Shown here: positions 35,100 to 46,085 of the stretch, piece after piece
Position numbering within the stretch: position 1 is the first letter of the stretch
How the letters are laid out: every line of letters starts with the position of its first letter
Assembly (NCBI GenBank): GCA_009823505.1
Contig: VZQC01009964.1
Span: 1 to 64,000 of the forward strand
From: Rhizomys pruinosus
Lineage: Eukaryota; Chordata; Mammalia; Rodentia; Spalacidae
Length of the DNA stretch: 64,000 nt
Direction: 5' to 3'
Notes under the pieces: generated by a model
The model's input: the letters and a program-made list of their open reading frames with translations, nothing else
Told to the model about the DNA's origin: nothing
Database searches by the model: none
Made by a program: the position numbers and the translations under genes

Positions 35100-36125
35100 A
35101 CACAGAGCATTTTCAGTGCTGTGCTATCTATACTTATTAGGAAGAAGCACAAAAGCTTATTTTTCAAAACTCACTGCAGGAGTGTCACAGTTCCCAGCCC
35201 ATATGCCTGCCTTAATGAGAAGATTAAAGATCTATTAATGCCATTTGTTTTGCTCCTAACCAGTAGGTGACAGCAAAGCTAAATCTTCCCTCTCCGTTGA
35301 TATGGTGGCTTTAAAGGCCCAAGGACCAAATGGTTCTGGTGACCTTGCCTTTTATGTTCAATTAAAGAGATATGATCTATATTGTTTCTGAAGTGTTGAG
35401 ATGCACGGACAAAGGGTGGGGCATTTCCTCACCTGTGCCAATGGGAAAAACAGATGAAACACGCTGAGAACCCAAATTTCCTTTTGGCTCTCATTTTTCA
35501 CCCGACCACTGAGATGCTCATATTTGGTGGCAAGGCTTGCTCAGGGGGGCGGCAGCACCAGGACTAGTGATGCATGGGCATATCAGTTACCTGCATGGCA
35601 CCGTAGTGGGTGTTAGAGGGGGCTGTAAAAAGCTGGAAGATGTTCCTGTTTTCAAAGATAGAAAAGCCTTGTGTGCAGTGAAAGATCAGAACTCAAAAGT
35701 GGACTATGAAGGAAGTTTCAGGGGAGGCCTGAATTGCTGTACATCTCCCTCAGATTTAGGGGCTGGAGACCTTATTGATGCAATGCTAGCAGGGAAATGA
35801 GTTATTACCCTGGGCAAGCAGCCCATCGTCCCAATAAGGAGTGCTTCTGGTAAATTATATTGGTGACCATGAAGTTCTGGGGTCATGGTGAGGACTCTGT
35901 GCTGTGCTCCTACTCTATCATGATTGGGCCCTTGGAAACACTCCTCGATGTGTTTTCTAACAAGTTGAAGCGATGAGGTCCATAGAGAAGGTGGACAATT
36001 CCCATGGGTGCCATACTTCATAAGGAGAGGAGAAACTGTCCAGTGACCACAAGGAAGAATCACAACACAGTAACTGGCCCACTAAAGCTCTTTTCTAGTA
36101 GGCCATCGAATATCAGGCTTCAGTC
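35100..36125. other. Unique sequence, no gene seen
   Basis: An 87-codon plus-strand frame (35,537-35,800) has a balanced amino-acid composition but I do not recognise it. No flanking A-tail or duplication marks it as a retrocopy. Confidence 0.4.
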
Positions 36126-36128
36126 CTA

Positions 36129-36601
36129 TATTAGTCAGGGTTCTCTAAAGACACAGAAGCAACAGGACGAATATATAGAATATATATACAATTTATTGAT
36201 TTGCTCACGTGACAGAGTTCAAGGAGTCCAACAGTAGCCGCGCTGCACTGGAGAGGGTGAGAATCCAGGGAACTTCTCAGTCCACAAGGCTGGATGTCTC
36301 AGTAGTCCCAATCTGGTGCTGAAGGCCCGATGGATTCCAGGAGATCTGCGGGTCTCAGTACACTCTGGGATCCGAAGGCTTGATCACAGCAGCAAGACAA
36401 ACTCACCAGTGAGAGAGAGGCAAGCCACAGGAAAAAAGGGACCAGCTCCCTCTGCCATGGCCTTTAATACTGCCTGCCAGCAGAAGGTAACACCCACATT
36501 TGGGGTGGGCCATCCGGGTTGAGGTAGTCCAATCCAAAGATCTTTTTTCTCTTATTTATTCCTTAGTCCAGTCAAGTTGACACCCAGGATTAACCATCAC
36601 A
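36129..36601 (+). repeat. Rodent ~450-bp interspersed repeat, third subtype
   Basis: Starts TATTAGTCAGGGTTCTCTAAAG, has a TATATA-rich stretch at 36,170-36,195, and ends 'tcaagttgacacccaggatt' and AACCATCACAA. An oppositely oriented copy is at 41,776-42,234 and a diverged piece at 17,150. Confidence 0.75.
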
Positions 36602-36604
36602 AGT

Positions 36605-37340
36605 CCCTTACAGTGAAATCCTGATTTTCCAGGATGCAAGCCATCCCAGAAAATATGCATATCAAATATGTTATAAAGATGGCTTGGAGGAGAGAGAGAA
36701 CTGTATTAGCATAGGAATGGGGGAGAATAAGGGAGGTCCCAAAGACTGGTTGCCTTTGAGTTGTCTTGAAGGAAGGGTGAAGTGTGAGAAGGAGAGAGAA
36801 GCTTCCCAGGAGGAGGAGGCCAAACAATGAAGATCAGTTATCATGGACTTTGGGGAGGGCACTGTGGGTGGAGCTCGGAGCAAGAGAGCCATGGAGACCA
36901 ACCCCACGTGTTAGATGTGATTCCATCCTGACCCTTCACTGTTTGGAGAAGCCACTGGGAGAAGAACACTTGTAAGAATGGCTGAGATGGATGCTTCCAG
37001 AACTTCCGGGGTCCTATCATCAGAAAGATGGAAGGCACCTGTAACAGGAAGGGCAGCCCCAGGAGCAAGTACAATCGCATTACTGTGTACTTGCTTTTAG
37101 GAGGATCACAGTAAGGTAAAGGGAGAAGCTTTGGGCATGGTGAATGCCGCATGGTTTTCAAATACAATCGATTTACTGGGCGAACTGCTCACAGAGGCTG
37201 GGAGATTGTGCCACCTCTGCTGGACCAGCTCTAGATATCTGACAACTCTGGTAGGCTGCCTTGTTATATCTCTCCCTTTATAGAACATTAGTCTCCAATT
37301 TTCCATCCTGTAATCTCTAAACACTGGTCCTACAATAATA
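36605..37340. other. Unique sequence, no gene seen
   Basis: No recognised repeat or exon; frames of 63-108 codons on both strands overlap one another and show no domain. Confidence 0.45.
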
Positions 37341-37356
37341 CAAAATGCCTATTTCT

Positions 37357-37606
37357 TTTTAAAAAAAATTTTTTTTATTTATTTCTGTATGTGTATCAAT
37401 GTACTGTCTGCATGCAGGTCTGTGCACCCGTGTCGTGCAATGCCGCGGAGGTCAGAAGAGGGTCTCGGATTCCCCTGGAGCTGGAGTTCTCCTGGAATTG
37501 GAGTTTCATACGGCTCTCGGCCGCCATGTGGGTGCTGGGGATCAAACCCGGGTCCTCTGTAAGAGCGGTCGGCACTCTTAACCGCTAGGCCATCTCTCCA
37601 GCCCCC
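37357..37606 (-). mobile_element. B2 SINE, young subfamily with internal duplication
   Basis: Reversed B2 with T-rich tail, full body and head. A perfect 15-bp target-site duplication AAAATGCCTATTTCT lies at 37,342-37,356 and 37,607-37,621. CpG-rich, very similar to 28,461-28,695, and carries the doubled 'ctggagtt/attggagtt' block. Confidence 0.97.
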
Positions 37607-37798
37607 AAAATGCCTATTTCTATATTAGAGCTCTTCTCCAAATAGTTTAAGAAGCCTCTCCTTAAACACTTGTGCAGTGTGTCCCATTACCTATTCTACA
37701 TATCACAATTTTTGCTAAAGTCACCTTATCTTTTCATCTTTTCCTCTTGAGAATCCTGAGTTCCAGCCACCCTTCAATCTCATAAGGACTCTAAATAA

Positions 37799-38030
37799 TT
37801 GGAGAGATGGCTCAGTGGTTAAGAGCACCAAATGCTCTTGCAGAGGACTTGGGTTTGATTTCCAGCACACACATGGCAGCTAAGAACCGTCTTTGACTCC
37901 AGTTCTAACTCCAGTTCCAGGGGAATCAGACACCCTCTTCTGACCTCTGAAGTGTTGCACGACACACGTGTACACCAACCTACATGCAGACAGTACCTTC
38001 ATACACATAAAAAATAATAAATAAAAAAGA
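37799..38030 (+). mobile_element. B2 SINE
   Basis: Plus-strand B2: GGAGAGATGGCTCAGTGGTT head, 'cttgcagaggacttgggttt' B-box region at 37,838, the 'ccagttctaactccagttcc' duplicated block at 37,898, and an AAAAAATAATAAATAAAAAAG tail. Confidence 0.9.
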
Positions 38031-38034
38031 ACTG

Positions 38035-38666
38035 ATGCTGCTTGTTTTCCATTGTCCTTCATTCATCTGATACTGTCTCTTTATTCCATGTTAAATTAAT
38101 TTCATGATCATTTCTTTAAATGCACCTTCTACTCCTATACCCTTCTCACACTACATGGTTTACTAACAGCTTAACCCTGGCTAAATCTCTCCATCTATTC
38201 TGAACATATACCTTTACAGATGAATGCAAGGAGGAGAATCACACTCTGGATGCCTGGTTTGATTTTATACTCATGACTGTGAGCTTGAAATGAGAACTTA
38301 ATGTTTCCCAGGGTCATTATCGTGGTTCATTTCCCTTGTTCATTTGCTCTCTCACCTTCTTAGACCGCCCTTTTTACCTTTTCAGACTTCATGCTCCCCC
38401 ATCCCCACACTTACCTGCTGACCTTGATGGCTGCTTTGCTAAGAAAATGAAGCAGTCAGAAGAGAATGTGGCCACCCCCATATGGGATCCCCCCATCAGT
38501 ATGTCCACTCTTGCTTCCTCTTCAATTTTGGGTGGTCCCACTTAAAGCTCACCTCATCTTATCTCTTGCACACCAAGGACTTTCTTCTGTAATCCCACCT
38601 TTCCTCTTCAGGAGCATTCTCTTTCCCTCCTCTGTTGGATCCAAAAATGATGCTATTTCTCCCATT
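38035..38666. other. Unique sequence, no gene seen
   Basis: No recognised repeat or exon. Confidence 0.45.
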
Positions 38667-38683
38667 AAAAATTCTTCAAGGTG

Positions 38684-38879
38684 AGGCTGGAGAGATTGCT
38701 CAGTGGTTAAGAACACTGGCAACTCTTGTAGAGGAGGTGGGTTCAATTTCCAGCACCCACATGGTGCCTAACAACTTTCTGTAACTCTAGTCCCACACCT
38801 TCTTCTGACCTCCAAGGGCATTGCATGACAAGGGTGCACTTACATACATGCAGGCAATACATACAAAATAAAAAAAATG
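38684..38879 (+). mobile_element. B2 SINE with perfect 17-bp target-site duplication
   Basis: Plus-strand B2 from AGGCTGGAGAGATTGCTCAG to an AAAATAAAAAAAATG tail. AAAAATTCTTCAAGGTG occurs at 38,667-38,683 and 38,880-38,896, a perfect duplication. The body is diverged, so the perfect duplication is notable. Confidence 0.93.
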
Positions 38880-38896
38880 AAAAATTCTTCAAGGTG

Positions 38897-39162
38897 CAGA
38901 GAATAAGTGTCTGTGGAGTTCTCAGTCACAAATTGGACATCTGTCTCACAGCTCATCCCCTCAAGGCTGAGGGACTATGTATTAGTCACTTTTCTGTTGC
39001 TGTGATAAAACCACCATGACCAAGGGAACTTATAAAAGGAAGAGTTTATTTGAGCTTACAATTGATGGTTCCAGGGAACTAGAGTCCATTGTGGCGGGAG
39101 GTATGGTGGCTGGGGCTGGAGCAGAAAGCCGAAGTTCACATCTTGCAATGAGCACAGGAAGT

Positions 39163-39223
<61 letters not shown>

Positions 39224-39821
39224 AGACTGCAAGTCTTGCTAAACTCACTAAGCCCACCCCCAGTGATGTACTTCCTCCAGCATGGCCACACCTTCTAAGA
39301 TCTCCCAGAACAGCACCATCAACTGGGGACAAAATGTCTGAATACTTGAAGCCTATGGGGGACATTCTCATTCAAACCAAAACAGACTATCATAGAAGGG
39401 GAAGCAGAAGAATGGTAGGAGCCAGTGTTCAGGGACGTCAGATGAAACAGTATCTTCTGGACATGATGGGACCACTGTGCTCATGAACTCATAGCAGCTG
39501 TGGGCCCTGCACCAGAACTGCCTGAGATTAAGCCAGTCAGCATTTTAGGCATGGGGAGGAGACTCATAAGCCCCCATCCCCTAGCTGAGGAGCTATTGAC
39601 AGCTGATGGCTTAAGGAGGACAGAGAGTCAGTGTGTGGCCTCTGGTCTATCAAGCTCTGGTGTCTAGCCCCAATCTAAGCATATGAGTAGCAGGACAATT
39701 GGAATCAGTGGGACATAAAAAAAACAGGAAGTTGGGAGGGGTTGGGGGAAGTGTAGGGAGTGAAAATGATCAAAATACATTGTATGCATTTGCCTCAAAT
39801 ATTAATAAAATATTGTATTAA
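38897..39821 (+). mobile_element. LINE-1 3' UTR (Lx-like), interrupted
   Basis: 38,897-38,979 and 39,392-39,821 together read as an old rodent L1 3' UTR. 'gagctattgacagctgatgg' at 39,590, the 'aggaagttgggaggggttgg' purine stretch at 39,726 and the AATAAAATATTGTATTAAAA end are typical. The 161-codon and similar frames across it are not genes. The repeat at 38,980-39,384 splits it. Confidence 0.7.
38980..39384 (+). repeat. Rodent ~400-bp repeat with internal (GA)n, nested in L1 3' UTR
   Basis: TATTAGTCACTTTTCTGTTGCTGTGAT start and ATTCTCATTCAAACCAAAAC end. It is flanked by GGACTATG (38,972-38,979) and AGACTATC (39,384-39,391), a possible 8-bp duplication with two mismatches. A (GA)n run of about 54 bp at 39,165-39,219 sits where other copies have a short AGAGAG stretch. 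Confidence 0.75.
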
Positions 39822-39824
39822 AAT

Positions 39825-41025
39825 CTGGTTGCTTCTGTTTAATCTAGTTGTGTTCTTTCTGCAACAATCTAACCTTGTCTAAATAACTAAAGCCCAAAGT
39901 CTCCATTCTCTATCTTGAATTCCTTTCTCATGCTTTTAGGTATTCTGCCACTATCCTGCTCACCATGTTGCCAAGTCCCAGGGTCTGTTCTCATCATACT
40001 TAGCCAGTTGCAGCATGCAACACCAATGGTAACTTCCTCCTTGGTACACCACGCCTCTTTCCAACCAGACTGCTCACCTCTTCTCAGGTTCTTAGGGGAG
40101 ACTCCCCTTCCTCCTTGTGTCAGTGCACACTCCAGTTCAGTGTTTATTCTTTTTCTGTCTGTTCAACCAAGGTGATCTTCTCCAGTCTCATGACTTTCAA
40201 AATCACAACAATATTTGTGGCTTCAGTCCAAACAAATCTTCACAAGTCCAGATTTGAATACTGGACATCTAGAGGTCTATATTTGCCTCAACATAATGGC
40301 TGAAAGCAATGAACATTTATTGTTGCCAAGTTTCTGTGGGTCATTAATCCGCATATGGCTTCTTTAGTGTTGAGCTATGTGCTTCTAGGTAAAGATTAGC
40401 CTATGGTTGGCCCTCTCACCCCCAAGCTGACTGCTAAAGATCCATCTCCAGTTTCACTTCTAGGGTTGTAAACAAGATTTAGTTTAAGAGTGCTTGACTG
40501 AAGACCTAAGCTTTCATCCAGCCACCGAGCAGAAGTCACCATCATTTTCTTCATAGATGATCCTATTCATCATGGCAAGTGTGCGAGATGACCAATAGTG
40601 TGGCAGACCAGGTATTACAGGTAATGTGGGCATATGTTCTTTTTTATTTTCATTTATTTATTTATTTTTTTGGGCATATGTTCCCAACCCATAGTTTCTG
40701 GTGGCATCTTCTTGGGCTAGCTGAGAGAGACCATGTCAGCAAGGAGGAAATTGTCAGTCTTTTAGCAACTCATGTTAGAAGTGACACCCCACCATTTTAT
40801 TTATGCTGTTAGAAGAAAGTCACCAGTTTTATCCCACTTTGAGTCAGGACAGGCTGGATCACTCTGCCTATCGCTTATTCTCTGCCCAGTGACCATGTGT
40901 GGATCTCTGTGTTCCTCACCATCTGCTGCCAGAACTTTCTCTGGTGAGAGTTGAGAGATGCACTTCATATGTTTAAATGTAGCTAGTATGTAACAGGGGT
41001 TCAGTGGCCCCAGTAAATATCACAG
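39825..41025. other. Unique sequence with a short (ATTT)n run
   Basis: No exon recognised. An ATTT tetramer run sits at about 40,648-40,668. Confidence 0.45.
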
Positions 41026-41029
41026 ACTA

Positions 41030-41600
41030 ACAAATGAAAAGCCTAATGACAGGGATGACCCCCACTTTTGGACTTGTTGACCAGAGAGACCTCACAGATC
41101 CTCAAACAATACTGGCTATTGCAATTGCACCTGGTTTCCCACCAGAACTTGATGGTAAGACCCTATTGCTGAAGACACTATATACCTGAGTTGTAAAAGG
41201 AGTGAGGAGAAATCCACGTGGTACTGACCTTGAAGCTACATCTCTGCTCACTAGCCTTCTTAGAATGAGAAGGTTGTGTGGACATTATGTAACTGGTAAT
41301 CATTGGCCTTACTGAGCCATCAACTCTGAGAACTACAACAGCTGGGTTGACAAATTATGCCCACTGGTGGAATAGTGGCATGAATATTATGGAGTAAACA
41401 ACCACCAATTAAGTCCTCTAATTGGATGTAAGGCCTACTTCTCAATGGTGAGTTCCTACCTGACACTGTTCCCAAGGCCAAGAACCAGTAGCTAGACAGG
41501 TTAGAGACCATAGGGAGAAACTACTCTATCATTTTGCTAAATAGACATAACATTAAACTGACTCATGATGACTTATTGTGATTCCCACAGAACAGACTTT
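41030..41600 (+). mobile_element. LINE-1 3' UTR fragment (Lx-like)
   Basis: The sequence resembles the rodent L1 3' UTR segment also seen at 46,970-48,440: AAACAATACTGGCTATTGCAATTGC, then GAACTTGATGGTAAGACCC and the TGCTGAAGAC block, paralleling 47,120-47,205. Confidence 0.6.
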
Positions 41601-41709
41601 TTTAGGAAACCTTCCAAACTGACTCTTATTGGTCTCTAGGTTCTGGGGTGGGGCCCATCCTTGTGTGATATTCTTACCACTTCTATGCCAAGAAATCCTT
41701 TTACCTCTG

Positions 41710-41772
41710 TGTTACAGACTGAATTGTGCCCCACCCCTTAAATATTAAAGCCCTAGTGCCTATGTGAAGATG
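41710..41772 (+). mobile_element. MLT1-like LTR start
   Basis: TGTTACAGACTGAATTGTGCCCCACCCC matches the 5' end of MLT1-type LTRs. It is cut off at about 41,772 by the following repeat. Confidence 0.6.
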
Positions 41773-41775
41773 TGG

Positions 41776-42152
41776 TGGTTAATCCTGGGTGTCAACTTCA
41801 CTGGATCTGGGGATTAACAAAAATGAAGATTGAATCATTTGAAGCTGGTAGACCCACCCTAAATGTGGGCATTACCTTCTGATGGCAGCCTATATAAAAG
41901 GTCACAGCAAAGGGAGCTTGTCCCTTTTGCTGCTTGCCTTCTCTCTTACTTGTGAGATTGTCTTGCTGCTGTGACCAATTCCTTGGATTCCAGCATATAC
42001 TGAAGACTAGCAGATCTTCTGGAATCCATCAGACCTTTGGCGTCAGATTGGGACAGTTGAAACATCCAGCTTGTGGACTGAGCAACTACCAGAGTCTCAT
42101 TGTTGGCCTACTCTGTTTCTATCCTGGAAGCTAATCTAATAAATCCATCTAT

Positions 42153-42194
<42 letters not shown>

Positions 42195-42234
42195 TCATTC
42201 TATTGATTTTGTTTCTTTAGAGAACCTTGACTGT
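41776..42234 (-). repeat. Rodent ~450-bp interspersed repeat, opposite orientation, with (CA)n
   Basis: Reverse-complement counterpart of 36,129-36,601: it opens with GGTTAATCCTGGGTGTCAACT and closes with TCTTTAGAGAACCTTGACTG. A 40-bp (CA)n run at 42,154-42,193 occupies the place of the TA-rich stretch in the other copy. Confidence 0.75.
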
Positions 42235-42239
42235 CGGAG

Positions 42240-42755
42240 TTTATTGTCATCTGTGTAGTCATTTATACATGCATGGCTGACATCCACATGCTGTTTGTTG
42301 TTCTTCCCTCCTTGGGTTAGCTCAGCAAGGAGAGGAGAGGGGCCACCAGGGATTTTACCAGAGGAAATATAAAGATAAAGACATACATATAGGCAGACAT
42401 ACATACACAGACTCAGAGAAAGCCTGAGGGAATAGACTCAATTTTAATGTTGGAACTCAAGGCTTATATACTAACCCAGGCATGGGTCAGGGCATGTATA
42501 TACAATTGGGGGCTGGGGCAGGTAATTGGGATGAGGGAACCTCAGACAAAATTCTGGATCAAAGTTCTTTCCTGAGAGATCAAAGGACAGTCCAGGCTTT
42601 CACAGTTCTGTGACAGACAGCAGGGATCAAGGCTGTCAGGTAACTGCTTTTAAGTGCTTCTGCCAAAAGAGTAGCTACACTTGACTAATACAGAAGATGT
42701 TGGAGATGGCACCTTTGTGAGGTGATTATACTGATATACTGCCCTGGGGCAGGGC
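42240..42755. other. Unique sequence, no gene seen
   Basis: No recognised repeat or exon. Confidence 0.4.
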
Positions 42756-42759
42756 CTTC

Positions 42760-43165
42760 CTGATGGTATTTAAGTGTACCATGCACATGTAATACCTGTG
42801 GAGGCCAGAGGAGGGCATTAAATTCCCTGGAACTGGAGTTACAGATGATTGTTAGCGGCCATGCTATGTTGGAACCAAACCTGTGTCCTCTACAAGAGCA
42901 GCCAGTATTCTTTATTTTTTTTTTAATGTGTATGAGTGTACTGTCTGCATGTTGGTTGGTGCACTCCTGTCGTGCAATGCTGTGGAGGTCAGAAGAGGGT
43001 GTTGGATTCCCCCGAAACTGGAGTTAAAGATGGTTCTCAGCCACCATGGGGTTGCTGGGGATTGAATCCAGGTCCTCTGCAAGAGCAGTCGGTGCTCTTA
43101 ACCGCTAGGCCATCTCTCCGGCCTGGCAGCCAGTATTCTTAACCACTGAGCCCTCTCAGCCCAGC
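42760..43165 (-). mobile_element. Older B2 SINE, split by a younger B2
   Basis: Reversed B2 body at 42,800-42,912 (GGAGGCCAGAGGAGGGCATT, GTTAGCGGCC) resumes after the inner element with 'cagccagtattcttaaccac' and ends CTCTCAGCCCAGCC near 43,165. Confidence 0.88.
42913..43125 (-). mobile_element. B2 SINE nested in a B2
   Basis: A second reversed B2 with T-tail, body and head. A perfect 15-bp target-site duplication GCAGCCAGTATTCTT at 42,898-42,912 and 43,126-43,140 shows it inserted into the older B2. It lacks the doubled 'ggagtt' block. Confidence 0.95.
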
Positions 43166-43287
43166 CAATGCATCTTAACAGATTTCTTTTGCTCTTTTCT
43201 TAATTTGTTTTTATCATAGATCATTTGATGAGAATGGTATCTGTAATTATTTCCGATTTTAGAAAACTATCTTTAAAAATGACATTT

Positions 43288-43440
43288 CAACTGAACATGG
43301 TGGAGCATGCCTATAATTCTAGCCCTCAAGAGGTAGAGGCAGGAAGATCAGGAGTTTGAGGTTGTCTTTGGGTATGTAGAGAGTTCGAGGATACCCTGGA
43401 CTCTCTCTCAACCAGAAAAGAAATAAAACAAAACACCAAA
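43288..43440 (+). mobile_element. B1 SINE, old
   Basis: Diverged plus-strand B1: ACTGAACATGGTGGAGCATGCC, 'aagaggtagaggcaggaaga', GGAGTTTGAGG, and an AAAAGAAATAAAACAAAAC tail. Confidence 0.7.
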
Positions 43441-43554
43441 GCCCCAAACAAGCAAAAAGACACTTTCAGTTATGAAACCATATCCATTGTTTCTTTTACA
43501 TTTCTTTTCTAAATTGAAGAAAATGTATAGTTAGGTTAATAAGTAAACTGTTCT

Positions 43555-43850
43555 TTTGTATGTGTGTATATGTGTGTATGCATGCAATGTATATGCATGT
43601 GTGTTTGCAGATCTGTACACTTGTGCATACTCAGAGGCTGGAGAAGGACATCAGGTGTTTTGTCCTATCAACAACTGCCTTATTCCTTGGAGACAGAGTC
43701 TCTACTGAACTGGAGCTAGGCTGGCAGTCAGAGAGCCCCAGGAATCCTTCTGTCTCTGCCACACAACGCTTGGTTCACAAGAATGTGAGGCCATGCCTGG
43801 CTTTTTATGTGGGTGCTCAAATCCTTGTGAGCACTAAGCCCCACTGAATC
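43555..43850 (-). mobile_element. RSINE1/B4-type SINE
   Basis: Reversed order: TG-rich end, AGGCTGGAGAAGGACATCAGG, 'ggagacagagtctctactga' at 43,688, GGCCATGCCTGGCTTTTTATG and the head remnant ending AAGCCCC. Confidence 0.7.
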
Positions 43851-43854
43851 CTTT

Positions 43855-45100
43855 TGAGAGCTTAGTCCGTTAGGTGTTGTGTGAGGAATTAAAAGACAAA
43901 ACAAACAAGGAATGTGATAAAGAAGATGGACCATTGCTGTCCCATGGCCCAATGAGGAAATAGCTGTTTACTGAGCTTTATCTTCTTTGGATAAACTGTT
44001 TTTTCCAGCTACTTGCCACTTCAGCCATCTCTCCTGGCTTTGGTTAGAATGGAAATTTATCACGTTTTCCATCGGTGCTGTTTCTGCCATCTGAGAGATG
44101 AAATGATTGGCAAGATGAAAGCGGAGCTCACCACCTTGCTCCATCTACTCTGCTCAGTGAGGCAGATAGGGACGTGGCTGAGGTCTGGTCTTGAATGTTA
44201 GTGCTGTTCCACCCAACTTCCTCCATGTGCCATGTGCAGGAGGTTAGGGAGGCCTGGGTCAGGCTTGGAATCTAGGTGACTCATGATCTTGGATCACTTT
44301 GATTCTGTTCTCCAACAGAAACCATATTTTCTTGTTTTTAAACCAATCCAAACCCCAAACAAGTTACTCCATGAAAGACCTATTCCCAAGAAAGCCTATT
44401 AAAATGTTCATGCAATTTTCTGGGTCGTAATTGAGTTTCCACAAGCTATGCTGTGATTATAGAGTAGACAGGGTGGAAATAGATGGCCCAGGTTTCCCTT
44501 GAAATACACTGATGGGGAAGAAAGGCGACTTGGCCCCTGGTCCTTTGATTTGCCAACCCATATGAGCAAGCGACTTTGGGCATTTGATTTGCCAATCCAC
44601 ACAAGCAAGCGACTTTGGGCATTTGGCTTGAGCTCTGCAATATGCCGAGCAGACCGATCCTAGCCTGTGGTCTTTGGTACTTTGGTGCTTGATGAAGTAA
44701 CAGCCTGAGCATGTCCAGAATGCTCTGGTTAACGGTCCACTTCCTGTGCACCTGCTAGCCTCCCCTGTGCTCTCATTTACCCATCATGCATCTGCTGGAT
44801 CCTTCTGAATGGGCTGTCGTAGGATTGACACGGGTTCCCTCTGCCTCTCTCTCTTCTTGCTATCTTATTCTCTCACTTGGTTTCCTCTTTTTCTTTGGAA
44901 CTCTTTCAGGTCGTCTAGCTAGGGGGTTCCTCTCACCTTTCCACTCACCAGTCATGGGCTCCTAGAGCTAAAAGAGTTTGGAGAGGGCATTTGTGCCATC
45001 TTTTTTTTCTTAGAGGCACCATGGCTAGACCCTCAGAAATGAGGACCACATAAACTTATCTATAAATACAGTCAGGAGCATCACAATGCTCACTACTAGA
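43855..45100. other. Unique sequence with a 39-bp tandem duplication
   Basis: No exon recognised. A 39-bp unit beginning TGATTTGCCAA and ending CGACTTTGGGCATT lies at 44,546-44,584 and again at 44,585-44,623, differing at about four bases. The repeat gives a short repeated peptide in the minus-strand frame (44,446-44,751), which is not evidence of coding. Confidence 0.5.
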
Positions 45101-45104
45101 GTCA

Positions 45105-45206
45105 TAGACAGTTATTAGTTGCTATGTGGGTTCTGGGAATTGAAGCCAGGTTCTCTGGAAGAACAGCCAGTGCTCTTAACTGATGAACCATCTCTCCAGC
45201 ACCCCA
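45105..45206 (-). mobile_element. B2 SINE fragment
   Basis: Only the reversed head half is present: TTGCTATGTGGGTTCTGGGA, 'ccagtgctcttaactgatga' and CATCTCTCCAGCACCCC. Confidence 0.75.
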
Positions 45207-45295
45207 CAGTCATGCTTTCTAGGAGTCTGCCCTCTTTGAAGCTAGTGTCTACTCTTAAAATTATCCCCAATATACACTTTAAAGATGCTCTATCC

Positions 45296-45572
45296 AGTGA
45301 TTCTCAAGTAGGGGAAGCTTTATTTCTAGAGACATCCAGCCATGACTGGGTTTGGTTGCTGCCACTTGGATGAGTATGACACTGGCATCCGGCAGGGGCG
45401 TTTAATCAGGGGACACATTCCTAGCTATCCTGGGAAGCATGTGGTCCATGGGCTGTGCCTGGTAAAGGCTGACCACTCTGCTAAATATCCCCTGAAGCAC
45501 AGGACTGGCTGCTCAAGGAGGAATGATGGGTCTCAAAGTGTCAACAGTGTTGAAACTGAGAAACTTTGCTCT
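45296..45572 (+). mobile_element. MER20-like hAT DNA transposon relic
   Basis: CAGTGATTCTCAAGTAGGGG start, GACACTGGCATCCGGCAGGGG middle, 'tgctaaatatcccctgaagc' at 45,479 and 'gtgtcaacagtgttgaaact' at 45,538 follow MER20 from end to end. MER20 is an ancient non-autonomous hAT-Charlie element; the 90-codon frame over it is chance. Confidence 0.75.
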
Positions 45573-45574
45573 GT

Positions 45575-45910
45575 GGAAACAAAAGTTTCAGTTCTTTCAA
45601 TTAAAAGGAAATAAAACCCACCATTAAAAATTAACCCTGATTTCCTAATGGCTGTGGAGTTATAAATTTGCTGAGCATAGGTTCTTCTGTAGGTGGCACT
45701 GCTACTGTTCCAAGTCATCATGAAAATCTCTGAACTCATGGATAGTCCATGAATATAGCAATGTCTGGCTATGGGATGTTCAATTAATGACGCATATTGC
45801 TGTAGGAAAAGATTTGCTTCTTGATTTGCTAAAGAAAAATCAATTTAAAAGGCCTCTTAATATACCAGTAACCAGCTACTCCTTTGGTCATTGTTAATTT
45901 TGGGTTGCTT
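45575..45910. other. Unique sequence, no gene seen
   Basis: No recognised repeat or exon. Confidence 0.4.
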
Positions 45911-45915
45911 TTCTT

Positions 45916-46070
45916 TTTTGGAGGGGGGCAGGTTTGAGGTAGGATCTACTTGTAACCCCAGATAGCCTGGGTTAATTTATGCAGATCAGGCTGGTCTCAT
46001 CTGCCTGCCTCTGTTCCCGTCCCCCATCCCCCAAGTGCTGGGTTTAAAGGTATGTGCCACCACGCCTAGT
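45916..46070 (-). mobile_element. B1 SINE, old
   Basis: Reversed B1: GAGGTAGGATCTACTTGTAACC, a CAGGCTGGTCTCATC block, 'ccccaagtgctgggtttaaa' at 46,029, GTGCCACCACGCCTAGT end. Confidence 0.7.
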
Positions 46071-46085
46071 TGGATTGCTTTTCTT

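Noticed and set aside
39016..39486. 156-codon plus-strand frame with Arg/Glu run
   Set aside because: Crosses an interspersed repeat, its (GA)n run and L1 3' UTR.
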